64,000 nucleotides of DNA from assembly GCF_934561735.1 (NCBI RefSeq), contig NZ_CAKTGT010000002.1:1-64000 (forward strand), in the 5' to 3' direction. Made by a program: the position numbers and the translations under genes. Below the pieces are notes generated by a model. That model was given only the letters and a program-made list of their open reading frames with translations, had not been told where the DNA came from and ran no database searches. Below, in pieces: positions 8,504 to 15,759 of the stretch. The DNA is from an uncultured Eubacterium sp. (GTDB lineage: Bacteria > Bacillota > Clostridia > Oscillospirales > Acutalibacteraceae). How positions within the stretch are numbered: the stretch's first letter is position 1; each line of letters begins with the position of its first letter.

Positions 8504-8646
8504 TTGATTTGGGGTAAAGTAAAAGCAATCCTCCTATGGCAGTTCAAATATACCATAGGAGGATTGTTTATTTGATTTTATCAGTACGATTCAAAACTTT
8601 AATTTTTGGCAATCCTGTTTTGATAAGTTGAATGTTTTTAAGCCAA
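8504..8646. repeat. Repeat A, left copy (bidirectional hairpin element)
   Basis: About 143 bp that recur at 13773-13917 with few differences. The core is a perfect 14-bp stem, CAATCCTCCTATGG with CCATAGGAGGATTG, at 8526-8566. It lies between the converging peptide gene and MATE gene and probably terminates both transcripts. The right copy keeps the stem with one pair changed to T-G. Confidence 0.85.
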
Positions 8647-8647
8647 A

Positions 8648-9973
8648 TTATCCTTTGGGCCAAGATTTTCTTAATGCCGCATAAGAAATTATAAAGTTGG
8701 CGAGCCAGCCTGCCGGTACGGCAAGCCAAACAAATTCAATACCGAAACGCGGAGCAAAAATTAATGCTACGGACAAACGAATTGCAAGGTTAACCATATT
8801 GGCAATTAAAAACGGTCGCATATTTCCAAGTCCGCGGAGAACACCGTCTGTTGCCATCTTGATGCCCATAAATATGAAAAAGTAGCCGATCCATTTCATA
8901 TAATCACCGGATACTTGATATGCCAATTCTGTTCCGTCTTTGCCTAAGAAAAGAGAAGAAATTTGAGTGTGCATTGTTTCGATAATTACAAATGCAAGAA
9001 CGGCAAAGCATACATCTAACAGCAAAGCGGCACGGTAACCTTTCTTGATACGGTCGATTTTTTTAGCACCAAGATTTTGCGAAACAAAAGGTGACACGGC
9101 ATTTCCGATAGATACAAATATCAGTGAAAAAACATTTTCTACTCTCATTGTTGCCGCATATCCTGCGAGTGCTTGCGTGCCGAAAGGATTTACAACCGCT
9201 TGCACAATCATCATACCGATTGATACTGTTGATTGCTGAAGAATAGACGGAACGGCGATTTTAAGCATACAACGCAGTTCGTTTTTGTCAAACCAATTAA
9301 ACGGCATTGTGTATTTGCGCATACGGCGAATAAAAATTAAAAGGGAAAGAACGGCGGAAATGCCTTGTGCAATAAGAGTTGCAAGTGCTGCACCAAATAC
9401 ACCGAGTTTTAGACCGCCAACCATCCATAGATCCATAATGATATTCAAAACAGATGAAAATATTAAAAGCCATAACGGAATTTTCGATTCACCGATGGAA
9501 GTAAACATGGTTGACAGAATGTTGTACATAAACAAAAACGGAAATCCTGCAAAATAGATACGCAAATACAGCACCGCATCTTTCATTATATCTGCCGGCG
9601 TTTGCAATATGCTCATCATCCAATGAGAACTGCAAAACCCAAAAACGCCGAGAAATATGCTTAAAAGTAAAAAACTGATTAATGAAGTAGAAACGATTGT
9701 TTTCATCTTGCCGTAATTTTGAGCACCGAAATAACGGCTGACCAGCACGCCTGCACCTACACCTGCACCGAGAGCTATACAAATAAAAACATTTGTAAGT
9801 GCGGCACAAGCACCGACGGCGGCAAGTGCAGAAGAACCGACAAATTGACCGACGATGATTGAATCAGCCATATTGTAAACTTGTTGAAAAAAGCTGCCCA
9901 AAATCATAGGCATTGCAAAAACAGTTAACGCCTTGAGCGGCGGATCTGTTATTAAATATTCATCTTTTGTCAT
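8648..9973 (-). CDS. MATE family multidrug/Na+ antiporter
   Basis: A 441-residue protein with about twelve membrane spans and the two-bundle MATE layout. Recognisable segments are MILGSFFQQVYNMADSIIVG at the start, then GFPFLFMYNILS, VPSILQQSTVSIG and QNLGAKKIDR. It belongs to the NorM/DinF-like MATE superfamily, which exports cationic drugs or metabolites using Na+ or H+ gradients. An upstream frame is open for 27 codons, but start 9973 (MTKDEYLITDPP) has AGGAG eight bases before it on the minus strand. A consensus promoter and a leader terminator lie upstream, suggesting regulated expression. The substrate cannot be predicted. Confidence 0.92.
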   Translation of the reverse strand: MTKDEYLITDPPLKALTVFAMPMILGSFFQQVYNMADSIIVGQFVGSSALAAVGACAALTNVFICIALGAGVGAGVLVSRYFGAQNYGKMKTIVSTSLISFLLLSIFLGVFGFCSSHWMMSILQTPADIMKDAVLYLRIYFAGFPFLFMYNILSTMFTSIGESKIPLWLLIFSSVLNIIMDLWMVGGLKLGVFGAALATLIAQGISAVLSLLIFIRRMRKYTMPFNWFDKNELRCMLKIAVPSILQQSTVSIGMMIVQAVVNPFGTQALAGYAATMRVENVFSLIFVSIGNAVSPFVSQNLGAKKIDRIKKGYRAALLLDVCFAVLAFVIIETMHTQISSLFLGKDGTELAYQVSGDYMKWIGYFFIFMGIKMATDGVLRGLGNMRPFLIANMVNLAIRLSVALIFAPRFGIEFVWLAVPAGWLANFIISYAALRKSWPKG

Positions 9974-10041
9974 CTTTATTCTCCTGAAAATCTTTGAACT
10001 GTTTCTGCGTTCGTTTTCCGAAAAAGCATCACATATAATTA

Positions 10042-10090
10042 AAAAGCCAAACAAGACGCAACTATCTCAGTTTGCACCTGTTTGGCTTTT
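10042..10090 (-). terminator. Leader terminator (attenuator) of the MATE gene
   Basis: On the minus strand AAAAGCCAAACA pairs perfectly with TGTTTGGCTTTT (12 bp), an inner GCAA(A)CT/AGTTGC helix sits in the loop, and TTTTTAATT follows. It lies within the leader, between the MATE promoter (10157-10129) and start (9973), so full-length mRNA requires readthrough. It could also act on rightward transcription. Confidence 0.75.
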
Positions 10091-10128
10091 GCTATAACTA
10101 AACAATCGCTCCCTGAGCGAACATTAGA

Positions 10129-10157
10129 AGTATAGCATTGTAAAAAATAATTGTCAA
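10129..10157 (-). promoter_or_regulatory. Consensus promoter of the MATE gene
   Basis: On the minus strand TTGACA (10157-10152), 17 bases, TATACT (10134-10129). The expected start of transcription is near 10122, giving a leader of about 150 bases. Confidence 0.85.
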
Positions 10158-10262
10158 TATTAATTAAACATAGGTCAGCCAATTATTCCATCAAAATAAA
10201 TCAATATAGTTTTATCGTGTCAACGCTTTATATATATATTAATAAATTATAATCGTTTGTTA

Positions 10263-10291
10263 TTGTAATATTTTTCAAAATGCTGTATTAT
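10263..10291 (+). promoter_or_regulatory. Promoter of the ABC cassette (copy of the mgtC promoter)
   Basis: TTGTAA (10263-10268), 17 bases, TATTAT (10286-10291); identical hexamers and spacing occur ahead of mgtC at 13971-13999. Confidence 0.75.
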
Positions 10292-10331
10292 ATTATTAGA
10301 TAAAAGAAAAACGATTTTTGGAGGCTGTACT

Positions 10332-10385
10332 TTGAGAGAACTATTTTTAAATTCTGATATAACCGATACAGGAGGAATTTTATGA
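10332..10385 (+). pseudogene. Truncated mgtC start, now a 17-codon leader ORF
   Basis: TTG 10332 follows GGAGG and reads MRELFLNSDITDTGGIL before TGA. The intact gene at 14040 begins MRELLLNSDITDTGGFL. The stop overlaps the ATG of the next gene (ATGA at 10382-10385), and the two glycine codons (GGAGGA) form the ribosome site for that gene. It is a relic of duplication, but probably translated and coupled to the cassette. Confidence 0.75.
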
Positions 10386-12250
10386 CTAATTTATATTTGC
10401 AAAAAAAGTCGATAGAAAGAAATAAATTCTATAAGATATTGATTAGCCTTATGGTTTTGTCGTTTTCTGCGTTTTTATTGTATTCGTTTATTTCTTGTAT
10501 AAATGATGTTAACATCCCATCTTTGTATATGTTAGGTAATACATTATACACATTGCCTTATTTAATAATATTCTTTATATTTTTCACATTTGAATGTTCT
10601 TACAAACTCAATAGGTACTATGAGCCTATATGCATTACCAAAAAAGGTATGAAGTGTGTATACAAAAATCAGTTGCAATCAATTTTTTTGTATGATTTGT
10701 TGCTGTTTGCAGAGGCTTTATTGTTTAATGTTATTTATATTTTTGTGAATAAACAGTTTTCACTCTCTTTAGTGATACATACTTTAGTTGTTTTGATAAT
10801 TTACTTTTTGTTGTGCATTTTGTCTGCAATATTTATTGGCTTTTTGCTGTCGAAAATAAAGGGCAGATTTGTTTCATATATCATTATGCTTATTATAGCT
10901 ATATCGGAAACAAACCTTATGGACTCGCTTTCTGTCGGCGTTTATAATTCAACCGGCACAGACATAACAAAATCCCTTAAATTTTTCAATATAGCTCCCG
11001 CTTCAATCGGTTGGACTCCAAATATGCATTCGGGATATATAATAACTTTGGACAAGTTTTCTCAAATATTGTTTTTTATATTTTTGGCATTGCTTTTTTA
11101 CTGTTTAACTGATAATGAAATTTCAAAGAATAACAAGATATTAAAAAGCACGATTTGTTCTTGCCTGTGTGTAATAACATTAGTCGGATATATATTGCCG
11201 TTTTCTGCTCCGCAAATGAATTTGAGCGCTTCGGGTGTGTCGGCAGATAAAAGATATTACGAGAACAATGAACAAGTTTCGGAACCTGCCGATTTTAGGG
11301 TTGAAAGTTATGATTTGGAGTTTAATTTCAGAAACGACTTAAACGCCGTTGCAACAATCAAAACAGATGATTTTAAAGACGAATACAAATTCACTTTGTA
11401 TCACGGATATAAAATCAGTAAAATCACCGACAGTAACAATGATGAGTTGGATTTTACAAGAGATTCGGATTATCTTACGATAAAAAACACTTCAAAATCC
11501 AAACTGATAAAAATATATTATCATGGTTCCTGCGATAAATATTACAGCAATTATTTATCCGTATTTCTTCCGGGAAATTTTGCGTTTTATCCTATTCCGG
11601 GATTTAACGAAATATATAGCACACATTCATATTCCGGATTTGATAATTTATCACTTCCGTATGAAACCGATTTTAATGTTACTGTTCATTCTTTGAAAAA
11701 AGTGCAATGTAATTTAAAAAGCGGAACTAATAACGAATTCAAAGGAAAAAGTGATTCGTTAACATTGTTGAGCGGATTTATTAATTGTGTTGCAATCAAT
11801 GAAACTCAGATTTATTATCCGTATTTTAACGATGCGTATAACAGCGACACCATTAATGAAAAATTAGAGACTTTTGTTTCGGAAAATCCGAACATCAAGA
11901 AAATATTTATTATTCCCGATATAAATTTGGAAGATATTGAATTTGCAAAAACTTTCAATGATTATATGATAACTGCGTCGATTGACGATATAGACAGATT
12001 GAGCTTTGTTTCCAAAATCAGTGCAAACAAGATGGAGTTATACGACGCCGTAAACGCTTATATGAATTATCCCGAATACTTTGAGTTCTTAAAAGAGAAT
12101 TCTTCCGAAGAATTACAAAAAGCAATTCCTGTTTTGGAAGAAGTTTTAAAAAATGATTATGACGGTAAAAAGCTCGAAAAAATAAATAATTATTTGATTG
12201 ATAATGCTGATGAGAGAAGTTTTTCGGAATTTCTTTGCGAATTGAGGTGA
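10382..12250 (+). CDS. ABC-2-like permease fused to an M1-peptidase-N-like exported domain
   Basis: A 622-residue membrane protein. About six hydrophobic spans lie within residues 17-245, a further one is near 262-280, and a long soluble part follows. Residues 305-420 (FRVESYDLEFNFRNDLNAVA through YPIPGFNE) read like the N-terminal beta-sandwich of M1 aminopeptidases as found in ABC-2 permease/M1 fusions. No HExxH zinc motif is present, so it should not be a peptidase. The end (about 500-622) is predicted soluble and helical. It is translated from the captured mgtC leader and sits four bases before the ATPase gene. Likely role: substrate-binding or permease subunit of the exporter encoded here. 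Function is unproven. Confidence 0.6.
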   Translation: MTNLYLQKKSIERNKFYKILISLMVLSFSAFLLYSFISCINDVNIPSLYMLGNTLYTLPYLIIFFIFFTFECSYKLNRYYEPICITKKGMKCVYKNQLQSIFLYDLLLFAEALLFNVIYIFVNKQFSLSLVIHTLVVLIIYFLLCILSAIFIGFLLSKIKGRFVSYIIMLIIAISETNLMDSLSVGVYNSTGTDITKSLKFFNIAPASIGWTPNMHSGYIITLDKFSQILFFIFLALLFYCLTDNEISKNNKILKSTICSCLCVITLVGYILPFSAPQMNLSASGVSADKRYYENNEQVSEPADFRVESYDLEFNFRNDLNAVATIKTDDFKDEYKFTLYHGYKISKITDSNNDELDFTRDSDYLTIKNTSKSKLIKIYYHGSCDKYYSNYLSVFLPGNFAFYPIPGFNEIYSTHSYSGFDNLSLPYETDFNVTVHSLKKVQCNLKSGTNNEFKGKSDSLTLLSGFINCVAINETQIYYPYFNDAYNSDTINEKLETFVSENPNIKKIFIIPDINLEDIEFAKTFNDYMITASIDDIDRLSFVSKISANKMELYDAVNAYMNYPEYFEFLKENSSEELQKAIPVLEEVLKNDYDGKKLEKINNYLIDNADERSFSEFLCELR

Positions 12251-12254
12251 TTGT

Positions 12255-13088
12255 ATGTTGAAGCTTAACAGTATTAATAAAAGATTCAAATCTATCGTTG
12301 TGGCTGATAATGTCAATGTTCAGCTTGAAAATTGCACATACGGCTTGTTGGGCAGAAACGGAAGCGGCAAAACCACTTTGTTGCGGTGCATAACCAAGAT
12401 AGAAAAACTTAACGGCGGAAGCATCACTTATTCAGACGGCGTTAAAGAAACAAATGATTATTTGACTCACATTGGCTATCTTCCGCAAAATTTTGAGATT
12501 TTTAATGAACTTACTCCGTATGAAGTTTTGCAGTTTTTTGCAAATTTAAAGGATTATGGCATTACAAATGACGAAATCAACAATCTGTTGAAATCACTTA
12601 ATCTTTTTTCTAAAAAAGATACTGTTGTAAAAAAACTGTCGGGCGGAATGAAACGAAGACTCGGAATTGCACAGGCATTGATAGGAAATCCGGACATTGT
12701 TTTGCTTGATGAACCGACAGCAGGTCTTGACCCTGAGGAAAGATTGAATTTTAAAAATGTTGTCAGAGAAATAAAAAAAGACAGATGTGTTGTTCTTTCA
12801 ACGCACATAATAACCGACATAGAATCCTTATGCGACAAAATATTGATTCTCTCAAACGGGGTTATTACACAATTTAACTCTTGTGACGAATTGGCTAATG
12901 TTGCAAACGGAAAAGTTTTTGCAGTCAACAGCGCTGATGATATCGATGCTCCTTTTTATTCAATGGGAACGATTTATATTGACGGCAAGACATATGAAAA
13001 AGTTATTTGTTTAAACAAAATTGATGCTTTGCCGCTTGCTCCCACAGTAGAGGATGGTTATATATGCTTTATAGAAAATCTGAGTTGA
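12255..13088 (+). CDS. ABC transporter ATP-binding protein
   Basis: A 277-residue ATPase with Walker A GRNGSGKTT (33-41), Q-loop Gln78 (IGYLPQNF), signature LSGGM (128-132), Walker B IVLLDEP (148-154) and switch His184 (LSTHI). This order is typical of ABC-2/DrrA-type exporters. The residues needed for hydrolysis are all present. It follows the 622-residue membrane protein closely and overlaps the next permease gene by 25 bases, so the three form one exporter unit. The substrate is unknown; bacteriocin, lipid or drug export are all possible for this class. Confidence 0.92.
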   Translation: MLKLNSINKRFKSIVVADNVNVQLENCTYGLLGRNGSGKTTLLRCITKIEKLNGGSITYSDGVKETNDYLTHIGYLPQNFEIFNELTPYEVLQFFANLKDYGITNDEINNLLKSLNLFSKKDTVVKKLSGGMKRRLGIAQALIGNPDIVLLDEPTAGLDPEERLNFKNVVREIKKDRCVVLSTHIITDIESLCDKILILSNGVITQFNSCDELANVANGKVFAVNSADDIDAPFYSMGTIYIDGKTYEKVICLNKIDALPLAPTVEDGYICFIENLS

Positions 13089-13711
13089 AAAAACACAAAT
13101 ACTTTCTGAAATCCATTCACGGATTATGGATTCTGCCCATAGTGATAATTAACCTGATTGTGCCGTTGTTTGATTTTTTTATATATAAGTTAAATAACAA
13201 CGATATGGTAATAGATATAGAAAAAATTATTTTTTTCTTTTTTCCGATGTTTTCTGTATGGACAGGTGTTTTTGTGGCGGAAATATTTTTCTCAGAAAAA
13301 ACTAAAGATGTGTTTTTCTTTTACGGCAATAAAAAACGATTTGAAACTACGATAGTGTATTTTTTGTGCTTTTTGATTAATGCTTTGGCAGTGATACTTT
13401 TGCATTTTTATTGCATAGATGATTTGATTGGGTTCTTTTTTAAGATTTTAAGTGTAGCTGTGTTTTATTACGGATTATCTATGTTTGTAATGTTTTTTTC
13501 AAAATCCGCACCGATAACTATAATGGTTTTGTTGTTATACGATTTGATAAACACTTTTGTCAGCAGTACCAACGTCTTTCTTTTGTATGAAAATTTTGAA
13601 ATCTTGACTTTGAAAATGTTTTTGACCAATTATTTTCCGTTAATAATCGTAGCGGTCATTTTTATTGCCGTTGTGTTTAAAGACGGTAAAAAAAGCACCG
13701 ATTGCCGATAA
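13064..13711 (+). CDS. Small ABC-2-type permease-like membrane protein
   Basis: A 215-residue, very hydrophobic protein with about six spans (near 22-40, 55-75, 98-118, 122-142, 146-168 and 180-205) and short charged loops such as FFSEKTKDVFFFYGNKKRF. ATG 13064 has GAGG upstream and lies inside the end of the ATPase gene in another frame, implying coupled translation. I recognise no named family, but the length, topology and position fit the second membrane subunit of the exporter. Confidence 0.6.
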   Translation: MLYRKSELKKHKYFLKSIHGLWILPIVIINLIVPLFDFFIYKLNNNDMVIDIEKIIFFFFPMFSVWTGVFVAEIFFSEKTKDVFFFYGNKKRFETTIVYFLCFLINALAVILLHFYCIDDLIGFFFKILSVAVFYYGLSMFVMFFSKSAPITIMVLLLYDLINTFVSSTNVFLLYENFEILTLKMFLTNYFPLIIVAVIFIAVVFKDGKKSTDCR

Positions 13712-13772
13712 CAATTCTCTCAAATATGTTTGTTTTACAATCTATAAAAGCACTTAAACAAACGATATTGAT

Positions 13773-13917
13773 TTGATTTGGAGTAATATAAAAGCAATCC
13801 TCCTATGGCGGTTCAAATATACCGTAGGAGGATTGTTTATTTGATTTTATCAGTACGATTCAAAACTTTAATTTTGGGCAATCCTGTTTTGATAAGTTGA
13901 ATATTTTTAAGTTAAAT
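13773..13917. repeat. Repeat A, right copy
   Basis: This is the counterpart of 8504-8646, and its hairpin at 13795-13835 probably terminates the ABC cassette. It is joined directly to a 30-base copy of the MATE leader (13918-13947, two differences from 10104-10133) and then to repeat B. The MATE gene itself is absent from this copy. With the repeats, the 328-base gap 13712-14039 is fully explained. Confidence 0.85.
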
Positions 13918-13944
13918 AATCGCTCACTGAGCGAACATAAGAAG

Positions 13945-14093
13945 TATTAATAAATTACAGTCTTTGGTTATTGTAATATTTTTCAAAATGCAGTATTATA
14001 TTATTAGGTAAAAGAAAAACGATTTTTGGAGGCTGTACTTTGAGAGAACTACTTTTAAACTCTGATATAACCGATACGGGAGGGTTTTTATTA
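13945..14093 (+). repeat. Repeat B, right copy (native mgtC promoter and start)
   Basis: The gap-free partner of 10237-10385. This copy runs on into the intact mgtC frame, so it is the likely source of the left copy. Confidence 0.92.
13971..13999 (+). promoter_or_regulatory. mgtC promoter
   Basis: TTGTAA (13971-13976), 17 bases, TATTAT (13994-13999), about 40 bases before the TTG start. Confidence 0.75.
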
Positions 14094-14774
14094 AGGATTT
14101 CGTTGGCGATTATTCTGGGCGCTATTATCGGCTTGGAAAGACAGCTGACCCGCCACAATGCAGGAATTATTACTAACATAATTGTGTGTGTCGGTGCTTT
14201 TTTGTTTACCTCGTTTGGATATTTGGTTCAGGGTCCGGATACAGATTTGACTCGTATTGCCGCACAGGTTGTCAGCGGTATCGGCTTTCTCGGTGCCGGC
14301 TTGATTATAAGAGAGGGTGCAAATGTAAGGGGACTGAACACAGCCGCTACTGTTTGGACAAGTTCTGCAATCGGAATTCTTTGTTGCCTTAATCAACTAA
14401 AATATGCCGTTGTTGCGGCATTAGCAATTGTAGTTGTTCACTTGGTGATTCATCCATTGTCGGATAAAATTGACAAAGCTCGTAAATATGATAAATCCAA
14501 AAAAGAAAACAGAGAGAAGTTTTATAAAATCACCGTTGTTTGTCCCGAGGAAGCGGCACTTGAAATCAGAAAAAACATTATGTCTATCATCAAAAACGAA
14601 CCGAATGCGTTGTTGCATAATTTGGAAACAATTGACGGCGAAAATAACGAATCGAAAATCAAGGCTTTTATTACAACTAAAACAAACAACGATTATTTGA
14701 TTGAAAACATATTAACCAAGGTCGGAAAGGCTGAAGATATTATTTATGCCGGCTGGAAAACGGTTGAGGATTGA
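14040..14774 (+). CDS. MgtC/SapB family membrane protein
   Basis: A 244-residue protein with the family's N-terminal membrane domain of four to five helices. Diagnostic segments are AIILGAIIGLERQ, RIAAQVVSGIGFLGAG and GLNTAATVWTSSAIG. A cytoplasmic ACT-like domain (about 160-240) follows. MgtC-type proteins act in adaptation to low Mg2+ and, in pathogens, in inhibition of the F-type ATPase. The start is TTG 14040 with GGAGG eight bases before it. Its promoter and first codons have been copied upstream to drive the ABC cassette. Confidence 0.92.
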   Translation: MRELLLNSDITDTGGFLLRISLAIILGAIIGLERQLTRHNAGIITNIIVCVGAFLFTSFGYLVQGPDTDLTRIAAQVVSGIGFLGAGLIIREGANVRGLNTAATVWTSSAIGILCCLNQLKYAVVAALAIVVVHLVIHPLSDKIDKARKYDKSKKENREKFYKITVVCPEEAALEIRKNIMSIIKNEPNALLHNLETIDGENNESKIKAFITTKTNNDYLIENILTKVGKAEDIIYAGWKTVED

Positions 14775-14844
14775 TTTTTCAATTTTGGAACACAACATTT
14801 TTTAAGAAAACAATATAAAAACATTAATTATAAAGGAGAACGCT

Positions 14845-15315
14845 ATGGACACTGAATTTGTTTTGTACGGTTTTGATCTTCCTTGCGGGTTGATTCACGA
14901 CCAAAAACTGTCGAATGTTAAGGTGGAAAATGACACTATCGTGCTCACCTTTGATATTGAATTGTATCCGCAGAATTATTCGGACGATACTATTTATAAT
15001 CAATACAAGGATTTCAAGCATTGCGATATGATTATTGAGATGCCTGAATGTTCAAACCCAAATTTACAATTCCAAACCACTGCAAACAGCAAAGGAGAGT
15101 TTAAAGGGCTTCAGCTTGAGGTTGATGATTTTGTTGACGCATTGAACAATGCTTCAAGTGCAGAATTTGTTGACTGTTATGTCAGATGCGGTGAGATCAT
15201 TGTTGATTTGACAATTGAATTTTATGACGCAAAGGGTGACTGCAAAAAATACAAAAAATACACTTGGTGCGTCATTAATACAGAAGCATCAAAGCTCAAA
15301 TGGAATTGGTACTAA
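14845..15315 (+). CDS. Hypothetical 156-residue protein
   Basis: The frame starts at ATG 14845 after AAAGGAG and ends just before a strong terminator, so it is a real gene. The protein is acidic, soluble, without signal peptide or membrane span, and rich in alternating hydrophobic residues suggesting beta structure (YGFDLPCGLIHDQKL, ENDTIVLTFDIELYP). It ends in KKYTWCVINTEASKLKWNWY. I recognise no family. No neighbour gives a functional hint. Confidence 0.7.
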   Translation: MDTEFVLYGFDLPCGLIHDQKLSNVKVENDTIVLTFDIELYPQNYSDDTIYNQYKDFKHCDMIIEMPECSNPNLQFQTTANSKGEFKGLQLEVDDFVDALNNASSAEFVDCYVRCGEIIVDLTIEFYDAKGDCKKYKKYTWCVINTEASKLKWNWY

Positions 15316-15320
15316 TGAAA

Positions 15321-15342
15321 AAATCCCGATTTTTCGGGATTT
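15321..15342 (+). terminator. Terminator after the 156-residue gene
   Basis: AAATCCCGA pairs with TCGGGATTT around a short T-loop, six bases after the stop. The A-rich 5' side means it may also work leftward. Confidence 0.7.
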
Positions 15343-15395
15343 CAGACTGTCGATAAAGCCCCTGAAACACGCCAAAATTATTTCAGCGAAACTTT

Positions 15396-15481
15396 GTAGG
15401 GGGTGCGGGTCTCCTGTGGAGACCTCTGCATTTTAATGCAGAAGCACCGACCGAACCGGTAGGTGAGACCGGCTTGCCTAT
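15396..15481. repeat. Cluster of perfect stem-loops, MITE-like repeat or structured RNA
   Basis: Several helices can be read: GGTCTCC/GGAGACC (15408-15424), TCTGCATT/AATGCAGA (15425-15442) and CCGGT/ACCGG (15456-15472). GGTGC (15402-15406) with GCACC (15444-15448) closes the first two into a three-way junction, and GTAGG (15396-15400) with CCTAT (15477-15481) closes the whole. No frame is preserved through it. The GTAGGGG opening recalls intergenic stem-loop repeats common in gut Clostridia. Confidence 0.6.
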
Positions 15482-15508
15482 CCCGTAATTTGATAATACT
15501 ATTTAAAG

Positions 15509-15543
15509 AAAAGTGCCGCAAACATCGAGCTTACGGCACTTTT
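15509..15543. terminator. Bidirectional terminator hairpin
   Basis: AAAAGTGCCG (15509-15518) pairs perfectly with CGGCACTTTT (15534-15543); T-rich sequence follows on the plus strand. Between here and 15698 I see nothing else. Confidence 0.7.
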
Positions 15544-15698
15544 GGCATTTTTCGTTTTTTGCTCAGTCGAGGTATCTATATACATCTTCCTTCGCAAGAA
15601 AACAAAATTCAGAACCTTTCTCAACAGCCTACAGCGTGTCAAAAATATTTTGTAAAGATAAAGTATATTATAAAACCACTTAATTTATACTTAACCTA

Positions 15699-15727
15699 TT
15701 GACATAGTAGGCTTTGAGTAGTATAAT
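15699..15727 (+). promoter_or_regulatory. Perfect consensus promoter of the SGNH hydrolase gene
   Basis: TTGACA (15699-15704), 17 bases, TATAAT (15722-15727). This is the best sigma-A promoter in the window. Confidence 0.9.
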
Positions 15728-15759
15728 TCGATTATACAAAAAAGAAATCGGGTGATTGT

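Larger units (their letters stand above)
10237..10385 (+). repeat. Repeat B, left copy: duplicated mgtC promoter, leader and first codons
   Basis: These 149 bases align without gaps to 13945-14093, with about twelve differences. They carry the same promoter, the same GGAGG ribosome site and the first 17 codons of mgtC, ending exactly at the start of the ABC cassette. Confidence 0.92.

Noticed and set aside
8526..13835. CRISPR array suggested by recurring GGAGGATTG sequences
   Set aside because: Only two copies exist, about 5 kb apart, and each is a hairpin within a longer duplicated segment; there are no regular spacers or cas genes.
15463..15702. 79-codon plus-strand frame in the stem-loop and terminator region
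   Set aside because: It runs through two hairpins, lacks a ribosome site and encodes no recognisable pattern.
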